Below, in pieces: positions 7,121-13,253 of a DNA stretch of 13,604 nucleotides. The notes under the pieces are model-generated. The model worked only from the letters and a program-made list of their open reading frames with translations. It was not told the origin of the DNA and searched no databases. Positions within the stretch are counted from its first letter, which is position 1. The number at the start of each line of letters is the position of its first letter. The stretch is from assembly GCA_022842805.1 (NCBI GenBank), contig JALHOX010000053.1, forward strand, positions 1,457-15,060, in the 5' to 3' direction. This DNA is from Phycisphaerae bacterium. Lineage in GTDB: Bacteria; Planctomycetota; Phycisphaerae; UBA1845; Fen-1342. The translations under genes and the position numbers were made by a program.

Positions 7121-7140
7121 CCGGCGCGTCCGTGCGCCGG
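7121..7140. promoter_or_regulatory. Hairpin in the murA leader region
   Basis: CCGGCGC (7121-7127) and GCGCCGG (7134-7140) are perfect 7-bp arms around a 6-nt loop, 40 bp upstream of the murA start on its own strand. If the murA transcript begins farther upstream, this would be a stable 5' leader hairpin; alternatively it belongs to the end of the dehydrogenase transcript. Confidence 0.35.
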
Positions 7141-7215
7141 GTTTGCGAAGTGTAGCGGTGGGTCGCGGCGGCGCGGCAGCCGGCCGGGAGAAGCGCCAAC
7201 GGCACCTGTGAAACC

Positions 7216-7232
7216 GGCGGCAAGTCGCCGCC
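7216..7232 (-). terminator. Candidate terminator hairpin after the dehydrogenase
   Basis: GGCGGC (7216-7221) and GCCGCC (7227-7232) are perfect arms around a 5-nt loop. It lies 38 bp past the dehydrogenase stop on the minus strand, and the minus strand continues with CGG then TTT. The T-run is too short for a confident intrinsic terminator. Confidence 0.3.
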
Positions 7233-7270
7233 CGCCTCGCCGCCGCACCCCCTCGTCTTAGCGCCGCTCT

Positions 7271-8173
7271 CTACCGCGGCGACGACGGCAGCGGCTTGCA
7301 TAGCCGCTCGATCGCCAGGCTCATCGCCTGCGTCCCGAGCTCGCTGCCGCCCGGCTGCGCCTCGATCGCGCGAAAGAGCTGTTGCGCAAGCGCCGTGCCG
7401 GGAAGCGCAACGCCCAGCGCTTGGGCGGCGTCCTGCACAATCCGAAGATCCTTCTGCATCAGCTTGATCATGAAGGCCGGCTTCAGATCATCGGCTGCGA
7501 TCTTGGCCCCCAGGTTGCTCCACGCCCACGAGCCGCCCGCCCCGCCGCCCAGCGTCTCCAGCGCCAGCGGCAGCTCGACGCCTCCGCGACGGGCGAAGGC
7601 GATCGCCTCGCTCACGCCGATCATATTCACGGCGACGAGAATCTGATTGACCGCCTTCAGCGTCTGCCCCGCGCCCGACGGGCCGACATGGACCACGGTC
7701 TTTCCGAGCTTTTCCAGCACCGGGCGCACCCGTTCGAAGGCCGCCTTTTCCCCGCCCACCATGATCGTAAGCGTCGCCGCGATCGCGCCGCGCTCGCCGC
7801 CCGTCACCGGCGCGTCGAGCAGTGCCGCCTGCCGCTGTGAGAGCCGAGCCGCAAAGTCGCGCGCCGCGCTCGGGCTGATCGTCGAAAAATCGATCACGAC
7901 GCTGTTGGGCCGCAGACCCGCGCCGGCAGGGGGGGCGCCCGAGTCGTCAAAGAGCACGCGCTCCACATCCGGCGTGTCGGGCACATTCAGGCACAGCACT
8001 TCGCACTCCGCCGCAACCGCCGCGGGCGAATCACGCCATACAGCGCCGCGGGCCAGCAGTGCGTCCGCCTTGCTGCGCGTGCGCGTGTGAACAAAGAGCT
8101 TGTGGCCGGCGGAGAGGAGGTGCCCAGCCATCGGCGCACCCATGATGCCCAGACCAATGAAACCGATATTCAT
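7271..8173 (-). CDS. NAD(P)-dependent 3-hydroxyisobutyrate dehydrogenase-family oxidoreductase
   Basis: The 300-aa product is a beta-hydroxyacid dehydrogenase (HIBADH / tartronate semialdehyde reductase family), which reversibly oxidises a 3-hydroxyacid using NAD(P). The N-terminal Rossmann motif GFIGLGIMGAPMAGHL (4-19) is intact; FVHTRTRSK after the second strand (HTRTR at 29-33) suggests preference for NADP over NAD. The substrate loop DAPVTGGERGA (120-130), catalytic Lys173 with Asn177 in GAGQTLKAVNQ (167-177), and the conserved KDL (241-243) are all present. The substrate cannot be told from sequence: 2-hydroxy-3-oxopropionate, hydroxyisobutyrate, succinic semialdehyde or glyoxylate are all possible. 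The ATG at 8173 begins directly at the Rossmann strand (MNIGFIG), so the start is secure. There is no Shine-Dalgarno sequence; a -10-like TACAAT lies 9 nt upstream. It is divergent from cfa and upstream of murA. Confidence 0.93.
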   Translation of the reverse strand: MNIGFIGLGIMGAPMAGHLLSAGHKLFVHTRTRSKADALLARGAVWRDSPAAVAAECEVLCLNVPDTPDVERVLFDDSGAPPAGAGLRPNSVVIDFSTISPSAARDFAARLSQRQAALLDAPVTGGERGAIAATLTIMVGGEKAAFERVRPVLEKLGKTVVHVGPSGAGQTLKAVNQILVAVNMIGVSEAIAFARRGGVELPLALETLGGGAGGSWAWSNLGAKIAADDLKPAFMIKLMQKDLRIVQDAAQALGVALPGTALAQQLFRAIEAQPGGSELGTQAMSLAIERLCKPLPSSPR

Positions 8174-8182
8174 AAGCCGGGC

Positions 8183-8188
8183 ATTGTA
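8183..8188 (-). promoter_or_regulatory. Candidate -10 box (TACAAT) of the dehydrogenase gene
   Basis: On the minus strand TACAAT lies 9 nt before the ATG at 8173, with no Shine-Dalgarno sequence between. Transcription would start at or within a base or two of the ATG, giving a leaderless mRNA. No convincing -35 is present at 16-18 bp. Confidence 0.4.
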
Positions 8189-8296
8189 GACGCCCGTCCA
8201 GTCGCGACTTCCTCGGATTGCGTCGCCGCCCGACGCGCGAAACGCCCGCCCGCTCGCCGCGCCGGCGTGATTCGCAGTTTTCCCATTACGCCGCGC

Positions 8297-8302
8297 TATG
8301 AT
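8297..8302 (+). promoter_or_regulatory. Candidate -10 box (TATGAT) of the cfa-like gene
   Basis: TATGAT matches the -10 consensus at five of six positions and lies in the divergent intergenic region, 78 bp before the cfa start. The -35 is weak (TTCGCA at 8271-8276 is 20 bp away, longer than ideal). A small palindrome, GATCC-AATC-GGATC (8300-8313), overlaps its 3' end and the expected transcription start and could be an operator. Confidence 0.35.
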
Positions 8303-8322
8303 CCAATCGGATCGTACGCCGT

Positions 8323-8367
8323 GCCCTGCCAGGGTCGCGCGTCGCGAGGACCACGCCGGGGCAGGGC
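8323..8367 (+). promoter_or_regulatory. Structured leader upstream of the cfa-like gene
   Basis: GCCCTGCC (8323-8330) and GGCAGGGC (8360-8367) are perfect 8-bp arms. The 29-nt interior contains a second hairpin, TCGCG-CGT-CGCGA (8335-8347). The outer stem ends one nucleotide before the ribosome-binding site GAGGG (8369-8373), which stays unpaired and 7 nt from the ATG at 8381. It may tune translation or mRNA stability; it matches no riboswitch that I recognise. Confidence 0.4.
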
Positions 8368-8380
8368 CGAGGGCGCTGCC

Positions 8381-9517
8381 ATGTCAACGGCCAACACACT
8401 CGTCGCATCCCGCCTGGCGCAAGCCGGCATCCAACTCAACGGCGCCGCCCCTTGGGACGTCCGCGTCGCCAACGACGCCTTCTACGACGATCTCGCCCGC
8501 CGCGGCTCGCTCGCCGCCGGCGAAGACTATGTCCGCGGCTGGTGGGACTCCACCAATCTCGAAGAAACGCTCTACCGCGTCCTCCGCAGCCAGCCGCCCC
8601 GACAATCGACCTGGAATCTCCGCGCCGCGTGGAACCGGCTGAACAACACACTCTGGAACCGCCAGCAGGGGGTCGGCGCCTCCGCAGTCGCCCGCGAACA
8701 TTACGACCAGCACCCCGAGCTATTCGCCCAGATACTCGGCCGCCGCCGCATTTATTCGTGCGCCTATTGGCGCCCGGGCGACACGCTCGACGCCGCGCAG
8801 GAGCGCAAGCTCGAACTAACTTGCGCCAAGCTCGCCCTGCAACCCGGCGACCGCGTGCTCGACATCGGCTGCGGCTGGGGCGGCATGGCCGAGTACATCC
8901 ACGAAAAGCATGGCTGCCCCGTCCTGGGCGTCACAAACTCCATCATGCAGGCCGAGTACGCCCGCGCCCGCCGCCGCTCCGCCGACGTGCATTTCGAATG
9001 CATCGACTATCGCGAGGTGCAACCGCCCCGCTTCGGCCCATTCGACAAGATCGTCTCCATCGGCATGTTCGAGCATGTCGGCCCCCGAAACTATCGCGAC
9101 TACTTCCGCCTAGCCCGCCGCCTGCTCCGCGACGACGGCCTCTTTCTCCTGCAGACCATCGGCCGCGGCGTACACGACAGCACCACCGAAGAATGGAACT
9201 CAAAGTACATCTTCCGCAATTCATTCCTGCCCAGCGTGCGCCACATTGCGGATGCGTGCGACGGTCAGTTCATCGTCGAGGATTGGCACAACCTGCGGGA
9301 CCACTATGTGCTGACTTTGCGGGCATGGCGCGACAATCTGTCGCGCTTCGCCGAGTCGACGGCTGCCCGCGACCTGGCCCTCGCCACCATCCGCATGTGG
9401 CACTACTACCTCAGCTCCTTCATCGCCGCGTTCCGCTGCGGCGACCTTAATCAATGCTGGCAGATCGTCCTGTCGCCGCGAGGCCGCAGCCGCCTCGGAC
9501 CGCGCGACGTGCCCTGA
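8381..9517 (+). CDS. cfa: Cyclopropane-fatty-acyl-phospholipid synthase
   Basis: The enzyme adds a methylene from S-adenosylmethionine across double bonds of unsaturated phospholipid acyl chains at the inner membrane. The frame is open from 8087, but the ATG at 8381 is chosen because GAGGG is 7 nt upstream and the resulting 378 aa match the E. coli Cfa length (382). Alignment from memory is end to end: an N-terminal helical domain (about 1-110; AGIQLNG, VRVAND, GWW), SCAYW with catalytic Cys127 (126-130), SAM-binding VLDIGCGWGG (159-168), SIGMFEHVGPRNY (226-238) with Glu231, and DWHN (301-304) with Tyr309 nearby. These correspond to E. coli Cys139, Glu239 and Tyr317 of the bicarbonate site. 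The fourth ligand, E. coli His266, is replaced by Gln258 (LLQTIG). It is probably co-transcribed with the phosphoribosyltransferase gene 25 bp downstream. Confidence 0.94.
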   Translation: MSTANTLVASRLAQAGIQLNGAAPWDVRVANDAFYDDLARRGSLAAGEDYVRGWWDSTNLEETLYRVLRSQPPRQSTWNLRAAWNRLNNTLWNRQQGVGASAVAREHYDQHPELFAQILGRRRIYSCAYWRPGDTLDAAQERKLELTCAKLALQPGDRVLDIGCGWGGMAEYIHEKHGCPVLGVTNSIMQAEYARARRRSADVHFECIDYREVQPPRFGPFDKIVSIGMFEHVGPRNYRDYFRLARRLLRDDGLFLLQTIGRGVHDSTTEEWNSKYIFRNSFLPSVRHIADACDGQFIVEDWHNLRDHYVLTLRAWRDNLSRFAESTAARDLALATIRMWHYYLSSFIAAFRCGDLNQCWQIVLSPRGRSRLGPRDVP

Positions 9518-9542
9518 GAGCCGCGCTCTCGAAAGGCCCCCC

Positions 9543-10211
9543 ATGATCGATCTCAACACCCGCTTCGCCGATCGCACCGACGCCGGTCGACGCCTCGCCA
9601 CGCGACTCACCCACCTCCGCGACGAAGCGCCGATCGTCCTCGCCCTGCCCCGCGGCGGTGTCGTCGTCGGTCATGAGATCGCCCGCGCCCTCGCGGCCCC
9701 CCTCGACATCATCGCCGTCCGAAAGATCGGCGCCCCGCACCACCCGGAGTTCGCCATCGGTGCACTCGCCGACGGACGCCATCCGCAGCTCTTGCTCGAC
9801 GACGCAGCCGTGCGCGAAGTCGGCGTCTCGCGCAGCGAGCTCCGCCGCGCCATCCGCGTAGAGTGGAACGAGCTGCGCCGTCGCGAGCGGCTTTATCGCG
9901 GCGCCGAGCCCCGCCTCGATCTACAGGGCCGCACCGTGATCGTCGTCGACGACGGCATCGCCACCGGCTGCACCATACGGGCCGCCCTCCGCGCGCTGCG
10001 CCGCTCCAATCCGCGCCGGCTGATCCTGGCCACGCCCGTCGCCCCGCCCGAAACGCTGGCCTTGCTCTGCGACGAATGCGACGAAATCGTCTGCCTCCTC
10101 CAGCCCGCCGCCTTCCACGCCGTCGCGCTCTATTACGACGATTTCGAGCAGACGATCGACCAGGAAGTCGTCCGCCTGCTCGAAGACGTGCAAACAGCAC
10201 CCCCTGAATAG
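9543..10211 (+). CDS. Type I phosphoribosyltransferase-domain protein
   Basis: The 222-aa product has the type I PRTase fold. The PRPP-binding motif is complete, VIVVDDGIATGCT (132-144), and an N-terminal loop ALPRGGVVVG (34-43) corresponds to the pyrophosphate loop. The middle insert DIIAVRKIGAPHHPEFAIGA (55-74) and a variable hood region (80-125) are typical of the uncharacterised stand-alone group, some members of which are fused to hydrolase domains. The nucleobase substrate is unknown; these proteins are not clearly hypoxanthine or uracil enzymes. The start ATG at 9543 has a weak AAAGG (9532-9536) 6 nt upstream and lies 25 bp after cfa, so an operon is likely. No membrane helix or signal is seen. 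Confidence 0.9.
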   Translation: MIDLNTRFADRTDAGRRLATRLTHLRDEAPIVLALPRGGVVVGHEIARALAAPLDIIAVRKIGAPHHPEFAIGALADGRHPQLLLDDAAVREVGVSRSELRRAIRVEWNELRRRERLYRGAEPRLDLQGRTVIVVDDGIATGCTIRAALRALRRSNPRRLILATPVAPPETLALLCDECDEIVCLLQPAAFHAVALYYDDFEQTIDQEVVRLLEDVQTAPPE

Positions 10212-10216
10212 GGGTG
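10198..10216 (+). terminator. Small hairpin around the PRTase stop codon
   Basis: CACCCC (10198-10203) and GGGGTG (10211-10216) pair around a 7-nt loop that holds most of the TAG stop (10209-10211). No T-run follows. It is weak on its own but adjoins the stronger hairpin at 10271-10291. Confidence 0.25.
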
Positions 10217-10270
10217 GTGGTCGTGGCGCCCGCCTCTTGTTCCCCTTCCCCCGCGCCGCATCAATCCCCC

Positions 10271-10291
10271 GCGCGACGCGAATCGTCGCGC
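10271..10291. terminator. GC-rich hairpin between convergent genes
   Basis: GCGCGACG (10271-10278) and CGTCGCGC (10284-10291) are perfect 8-bp arms around a 5-nt loop. It lies 59 bp after the PRTase stop and 4 bp past the deacetylase stop on the other strand, the expected place for a shared transcript end. No T-tract occurs on either side, so the mechanism is unclear. Confidence 0.45.
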
Positions 10292-10295
10292 CCCA

Positions 10296-11054
10296 TCAAC
10301 CCGTCCGCGGCGGATAATTGCTCGGCACCCGCGTCCGCTGCGCCGTGAAATGCGTCACCGGATCCGGCAGCGGCATCGGGTGCGGCACGGCGAACAGCTC
10401 GCCATACTCAAACCCGCACCGCCCGCCCTCCGTCGCGTCGAGAGCCCGAATGCGATGCAGCAGCCGCGCCAGCCGCTCCCCGTCGAACTGCGATTTGTAA
10501 ACCGAAATCGCCGCGATCTTCTGCTCGATCACATCGCTCGTATCGATCACAAACGTCGCCGGAAAGTGGCTCGCCTCCGCCGCGATCACGCTCGGCCGAT
10601 ACCACAGCCAGTCCACCCGATGCGGCTCGGTGCCCGCAAAGCGATCATCCCACTTCGTCAATTGCGAATAAAACCGCGCCGCCTCCAAAATCAGTTGCCC
10701 CTGATAATGGTCCGGCGAGGCGTCCGGCGTCCGCCCCCACATCCCCACCACGATCCGCGGCTTAAACCGGCGAATCACCGTCGCCACCGCATACCGCGCC
10801 GGCGGGCCGTCCATCAGCTCGCGATTCGTCAGATTCAGCACCTCAAAATGCGCCACGCCCAATATGTCCGCCGCCGCACGCATCTCCACCATCCGCGTCT
10901 CAATCGAACCCCGCGGCGTCGGCTCGCCATTGGTCATTTCCACGATCCCGACCTTGTGGCCGAGTTTCACCAGCTTGGCAATCGCCCCGCCGCAGGTGAT
11001 TTCCAGATCGTCGGGATGGGGCATGCTGAAGATCACATCGAGTCGATCGGGCAT
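10296..11054 (-). CDS. PIG-L family deacetylase, BshB1-like
   Basis: Members are zinc-dependent N-deacetylases acting on GlcNAc conjugates, including GlcNAc-malate in bacillithiol synthesis (BshB1) and mycothiol precursors (MshB). The start is the ATG at 11054, with GGAGAG 9 nt upstream; the frame is open farther to 11186 but the extension lacks family similarity. The 252-aa product shows the zinc motif PHPDD (12-16) with His13, base Asp15 and Asp16, GSIETRMVEMRAAADILGV (49-67) as in BshB1, SPDHYQG (113-119) with zinc ligand His116, EPHRVDWLWYRPS (143-155), VYKSQF (185-190) and GFEYGELFAV (214-223). The usual first His of HPDH is Ser113, which may alter the catalytic mechanism or substrate. 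It is cytoplasmic, with no signal peptide. It is divergent from proS. Whether bacillithiol is made cannot be judged without bshA and bshC. Confidence 0.9.
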   Translation of the reverse strand: MPDRLDVIFSMPHPDDLEITCGGAIAKLVKLGHKVGIVEMTNGEPTPRGSIETRMVEMRAAADILGVAHFEVLNLTNRELMDGPPARYAVATVIRRFKPRIVVGMWGRTPDASPDHYQGQLILEAARFYSQLTKWDDRFAGTEPHRVDWLWYRPSVIAAEASHFPATFVIDTSDVIEQKIAAISVYKSQFDGERLARLLHRIRALDATEGGRCGFEYGELFAVPHPMPLPDPVTHFTAQRTRVPSNYPPRTG

Positions 11055-11155
11055 CGTCGTCTGCTCTCCGGCGGCTGGTTCTTGGGTCGCGGCCGCGCGC
11101 GTCGGCTGGTCCGCTTGGATGCCGCAAATCGTAGCCGCGTTGCAGGTCGCCGGTG

Positions 11156-11177
11156 AACTGCCGGCAAACTGCCGGCA
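11156..11177. repeat. Tandem 11-bp direct repeat in a divergent promoter region
   Basis: AACTGCCGGCA occurs twice in tandem (11156-11166 and 11167-11177), with AAC starting a third unit. Each unit contains the palindrome TGCCGGCA. The 11-bp period places equivalent faces on nearly the same side of the helix. It lies between the divergent deacetylase and proS genes and could be an operator. Confidence 0.45.
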
Positions 11178-11312
11178 AACGGGCAAGGTCCCATCCGCAT
11201 TTTGCTTTCTTCATTCTGCATTCGCCGCTTCTCCGATAGACTCCGTCGCTGCGAAATGGCGCCGCCGCGGCGCAAGCGACGACCCCGGACCTCCTAGATC
11301 GAAATTGGACCC

Positions 11313-12899
11313 ATGGCCCAGCCCCAGACCGCCATCACCCCCACCCGCGTCGAAGACTATCCCGAGTGGTATCAGCAGGTCGTCCGCGCCGCGGATCTGG
11401 CCGAGACGTCGCCCGTCCGCGGCTGCATGGTCATCAAGCCGTGGGGCTACGCCCTCTGGGAAAACATCCAGCGCTCGCTCGACGCCATGTTTAAGGCGAC
11501 GGGCCACAAAAACGCCTACTTCCCGCTCTTCATTCCCCTCAGCTTCCTCGAGGCCGAGGCCGCCCACGTCGAGGGCTTCGCCAAGGAATGCGCCGTGGTC
11601 ACCCACCACCGCCTCGAAGCCGGACCCAACGGCAAGCTCGTCCCCACCGGCAAGCTCGAAGAGCCCCTCGTCGTCCGCCCGACGTCGGAGACGATCATCG
11701 GCGACTCGTTCTCCAAGTGGGTCCAGAGCTACCGGGATCTGCCGCTGCTCATCAACCAGTGGGCCAACGTCGTCCGCTGGGAGCTCCGCACGCGCCTCTT
11801 CCTCCGCACCGCCGAATTCCTCTGGCAGGAGGGCCACACCGCCCACGCCAGCGAGGCCGAGGCCCGCGAAGAAACCATGCGCATGCTCAGCGTCTACGCC
11901 GAGTTCGCCGAGAGCTACATGGCCATGCCCGTCATCCAGGGCGAAAAAACCGCCGGCGAGCGCTTCCCCGGCGCCGTCGATACCTATTGCATCGAGGCAA
12001 TGATGCAGGACCGCAAGGCCCTGCAAGCCGGCACCTCGCACTTCCTCGGCCAAAACTTCGCCAAAGCCAGCAACATCAAGTTCCAGAGCGAGCAGGGCCG
12101 CGAAGAGCTGGCCTGGACCACCTCTTGGGGCGTCAGCACCCGACTCATCGGCGCCTTGCTCATGACCCACTCCGACGACGACGGCCTCATCCTGCCGCCG
12201 CGCCTCGCACCCACCCAGATCGTCATCCTCCCCGTACTGCACAAGGAAGAGACCAAGGCCCAGGTGCTGGAATATTGCCACAAGCTCGTCGCCGAGCTGC
12301 GCAATGTCCACTACCACGGCCGCCCGCTCGAGGTCGAGCTCGACGCCCGCGAAGGCCGCGGCGGCGAACGCACCTGGGAATGGATCAAGCGCGGCGTGCC
12401 CGTGCGCGTCGAAATCGGCCCCCGCGACATCGCCAGCGACTCGGTCTTCCTCGCCCGGCGCGATCTCGGCGTCAAGGAAAAATCCTCGATGCCGCGCCAG
12501 CAGTTCGTCTCCTACGCCGCCCGAATCCTCGAAGAGATTCAGACCAAGCTCTACGATCGCGCGCGGGATTTCCGTATCGCCAATACGAAGAAGATCGACA
12601 AGAAGGACGACTTCTACGCCTACTTCACACCCAAGAACGCCGATAAGCCCGAAATCCACGGCGGCTTCGCCCTGGCCCACTGGAACGGCGACCCCGCGAT
12701 CGAGGCGCAACTCAAGAACGACCTCAACGTCACGATTCGCTGCATCCCCCTCACCCCCGAAAAGGCCGGCGACTCCGGCCTCCACACCGGCGCCGCCCCG
12801 CGCGGCCTCGACCCGCTCTTCGCCGAAGCCACCCCCGGCACCTGCCCCTTCAGCGGCAAAGCCAGCCCCCGCCGCGTCGGCTTCGCCAAGGCCTATTAA
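11313..12899 (+). CDS. proS: Prolyl-tRNA synthetase, type 3 (archaeal/eukaryotic-like)
   Basis: ProRS charges tRNA-Pro with proline in the cytoplasm. At 528 aa, with no editing (INS) domain between motifs 2 and 3 and a C-terminal extension ending in Tyr, it is the type 3 form rather than the E. coli type. Class II signatures are clear: motif 1 PLFIPLSFL (71-79), proline-site RPTSET (122-127), motif 2 RWELRTRLFLRTAEFLWQEG (155-174), GTSHFLGQNF (240-249) and motif 3 (about 270-300, LPPRLAP). An anticodon-binding domain follows (about 300-410) and then the C-terminal domain (TIRCIPLTP; GTCPFSGKA; RVGFAKAY). Most of the zinc cysteines of that domain are replaced (HWNGDPAIE instead of a Cys-containing loop, CPFS instead of CxxC). 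The start ATG at 11313 has no good Shine-Dalgarno sequence. It is monocistronic as far as can be seen. Confidence 0.96.
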   Translation: MAQPQTAITPTRVEDYPEWYQQVVRAADLAETSPVRGCMVIKPWGYALWENIQRSLDAMFKATGHKNAYFPLFIPLSFLEAEAAHVEGFAKECAVVTHHRLEAGPNGKLVPTGKLEEPLVVRPTSETIIGDSFSKWVQSYRDLPLLINQWANVVRWELRTRLFLRTAEFLWQEGHTAHASEAEAREETMRMLSVYAEFAESYMAMPVIQGEKTAGERFPGAVDTYCIEAMMQDRKALQAGTSHFLGQNFAKASNIKFQSEQGREELAWTTSWGVSTRLIGALLMTHSDDDGLILPPRLAPTQIVILPVLHKEETKAQVLEYCHKLVAELRNVHYHGRPLEVELDAREGRGGERTWEWIKRGVPVRVEIGPRDIASDSVFLARRDLGVKEKSSMPRQQFVSYAARILEEIQTKLYDRARDFRIANTKKIDKKDDFYAYFTPKNADKPEIHGGFALAHWNGDPAIEAQLKNDLNVTIRCIPLTPEKAGDSGLHTGAAPRGLDPLFAEATPGTCPFSGKASPRRVGFAKAY

Positions 12900-12938
12900 G
12901 TATCAGCCCGCGCCTCGCCCGCCGCCGACTTCAGGTAG

Positions 12939-12955
12939 GGCGGGTTCCACCCGCC
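12939..12955. repeat. Short palindrome after proS
   Basis: GGCGGGT-TCC-ACCCGCC has perfect 7-bp arms with a 3-nt loop, 39 bp after the proS stop. It could serve as the proS transcript end, but no T-run follows. The sequence style (GGCGGGTTCCACCCGCC) is like dispersed intergenic repeats of other bacteria. Confidence 0.5.
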
Positions 12956-13097
12956 TCTTCGCCACGGCAGACGACAATCCCAGCCGCCCCCCGGTCCGCC
13001 CGGCCCTGATGGCCCGGCCCCGGTCGCCCCGCAACGCAAGCGTTCGTAGCCAGGCATTTCAACCTTGCTGGTGCCAAAATCTTTGTTCTTAGGATTT

Positions 13098-13112
13098 GAC
13101 CCCGAAGGGGTC
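13098..13112. repeat. Palindrome GACCCC-GAA-GGGGTC
   Basis: Perfect 6-bp arms surround the loop GAA. A near copy, GCCCC-GAA-GGGGC, lies 89 bp downstream at 13187-13199, so the two CCCCGAAGGGG units flank the longer palindrome at 13124-13164. The arrangement is that of a compound repeat unit. Confidence 0.55.
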
Positions 13113-13123
13113 GTGGCCTGTAG

Positions 13124-13164
13124 CCACGGGTGGAGTCGACGCGCAGCGGCGACGAAACCCGTGG
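13124..13164. repeat. Long palindrome with CCACGGGT / ACCCGTGG arms
   Basis: CCACGGGT (13124-13131) and ACCCGTGG (13157-13164) are perfect 8-bp arms, with an inner GTCG/CGAC pair. An overlapping alternative hairpin, GTGGC-CTGTA-GCCAC (13114-13127), competes for the left arm, so the RNA could switch between folds. It is REP-like in size and placement. Confidence 0.55.
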
Positions 13165-13186
13165 TCGCCACTCCGCACGCATCCGA

Positions 13187-13199
13187 GCCCCGAAGGGGC
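13187..13199. repeat. Palindrome GCCCC-GAA-GGGGC
   Basis: Perfect 5-bp arms surround a GAA loop. It is a second copy of the CCCCGAAGGGG word seen at 13099-13110. Confidence 0.5.
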
Positions 13200-13253
13200 G
13201 AAGGAAATTGGACGTTGGGACGCCCGCGAACCGACAAAGTTCGTAGCAAGCGA

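Noticed and set aside
5806..7155. 449-codon open frame on the plus strand opposite murA
   Set aside because: It is antisense to murA, rich in Arg/His/Gln, with no recognisable domain.
8087..8380. N-terminal extension of the CFA synthase frame
   Set aside because: It is open only because of high GC, overlaps the dehydrogenase on the other strand, and has no similarity to Cfa; the ATG at 8381 has a good ribosome-binding site and gives the family's normal length.
11055..11186. N-terminal extension of the PIG-L deacetylase
   Set aside because: The added 44 residues are low-complexity, run through the tandem repeat, and the ATG at 11054 has GGAGAG upstream and starts directly before the zinc motif.
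11200..11224. Pyrimidine-rich word cluster TTTGC/TTCATTCTGCATT upstream of proS
   Set aside because: It resembles short repeat fragments seen in many genomes, but one copy with no clear period is not enough to call a repeat or promoter.
11211..12785. 524-codon open frame on the minus strand opposite proS
   Set aside because: It is the antisense shadow of proS, made long by GC-rich codons; its translation is Gly/Ala/Val/Asp repeats with no domain.
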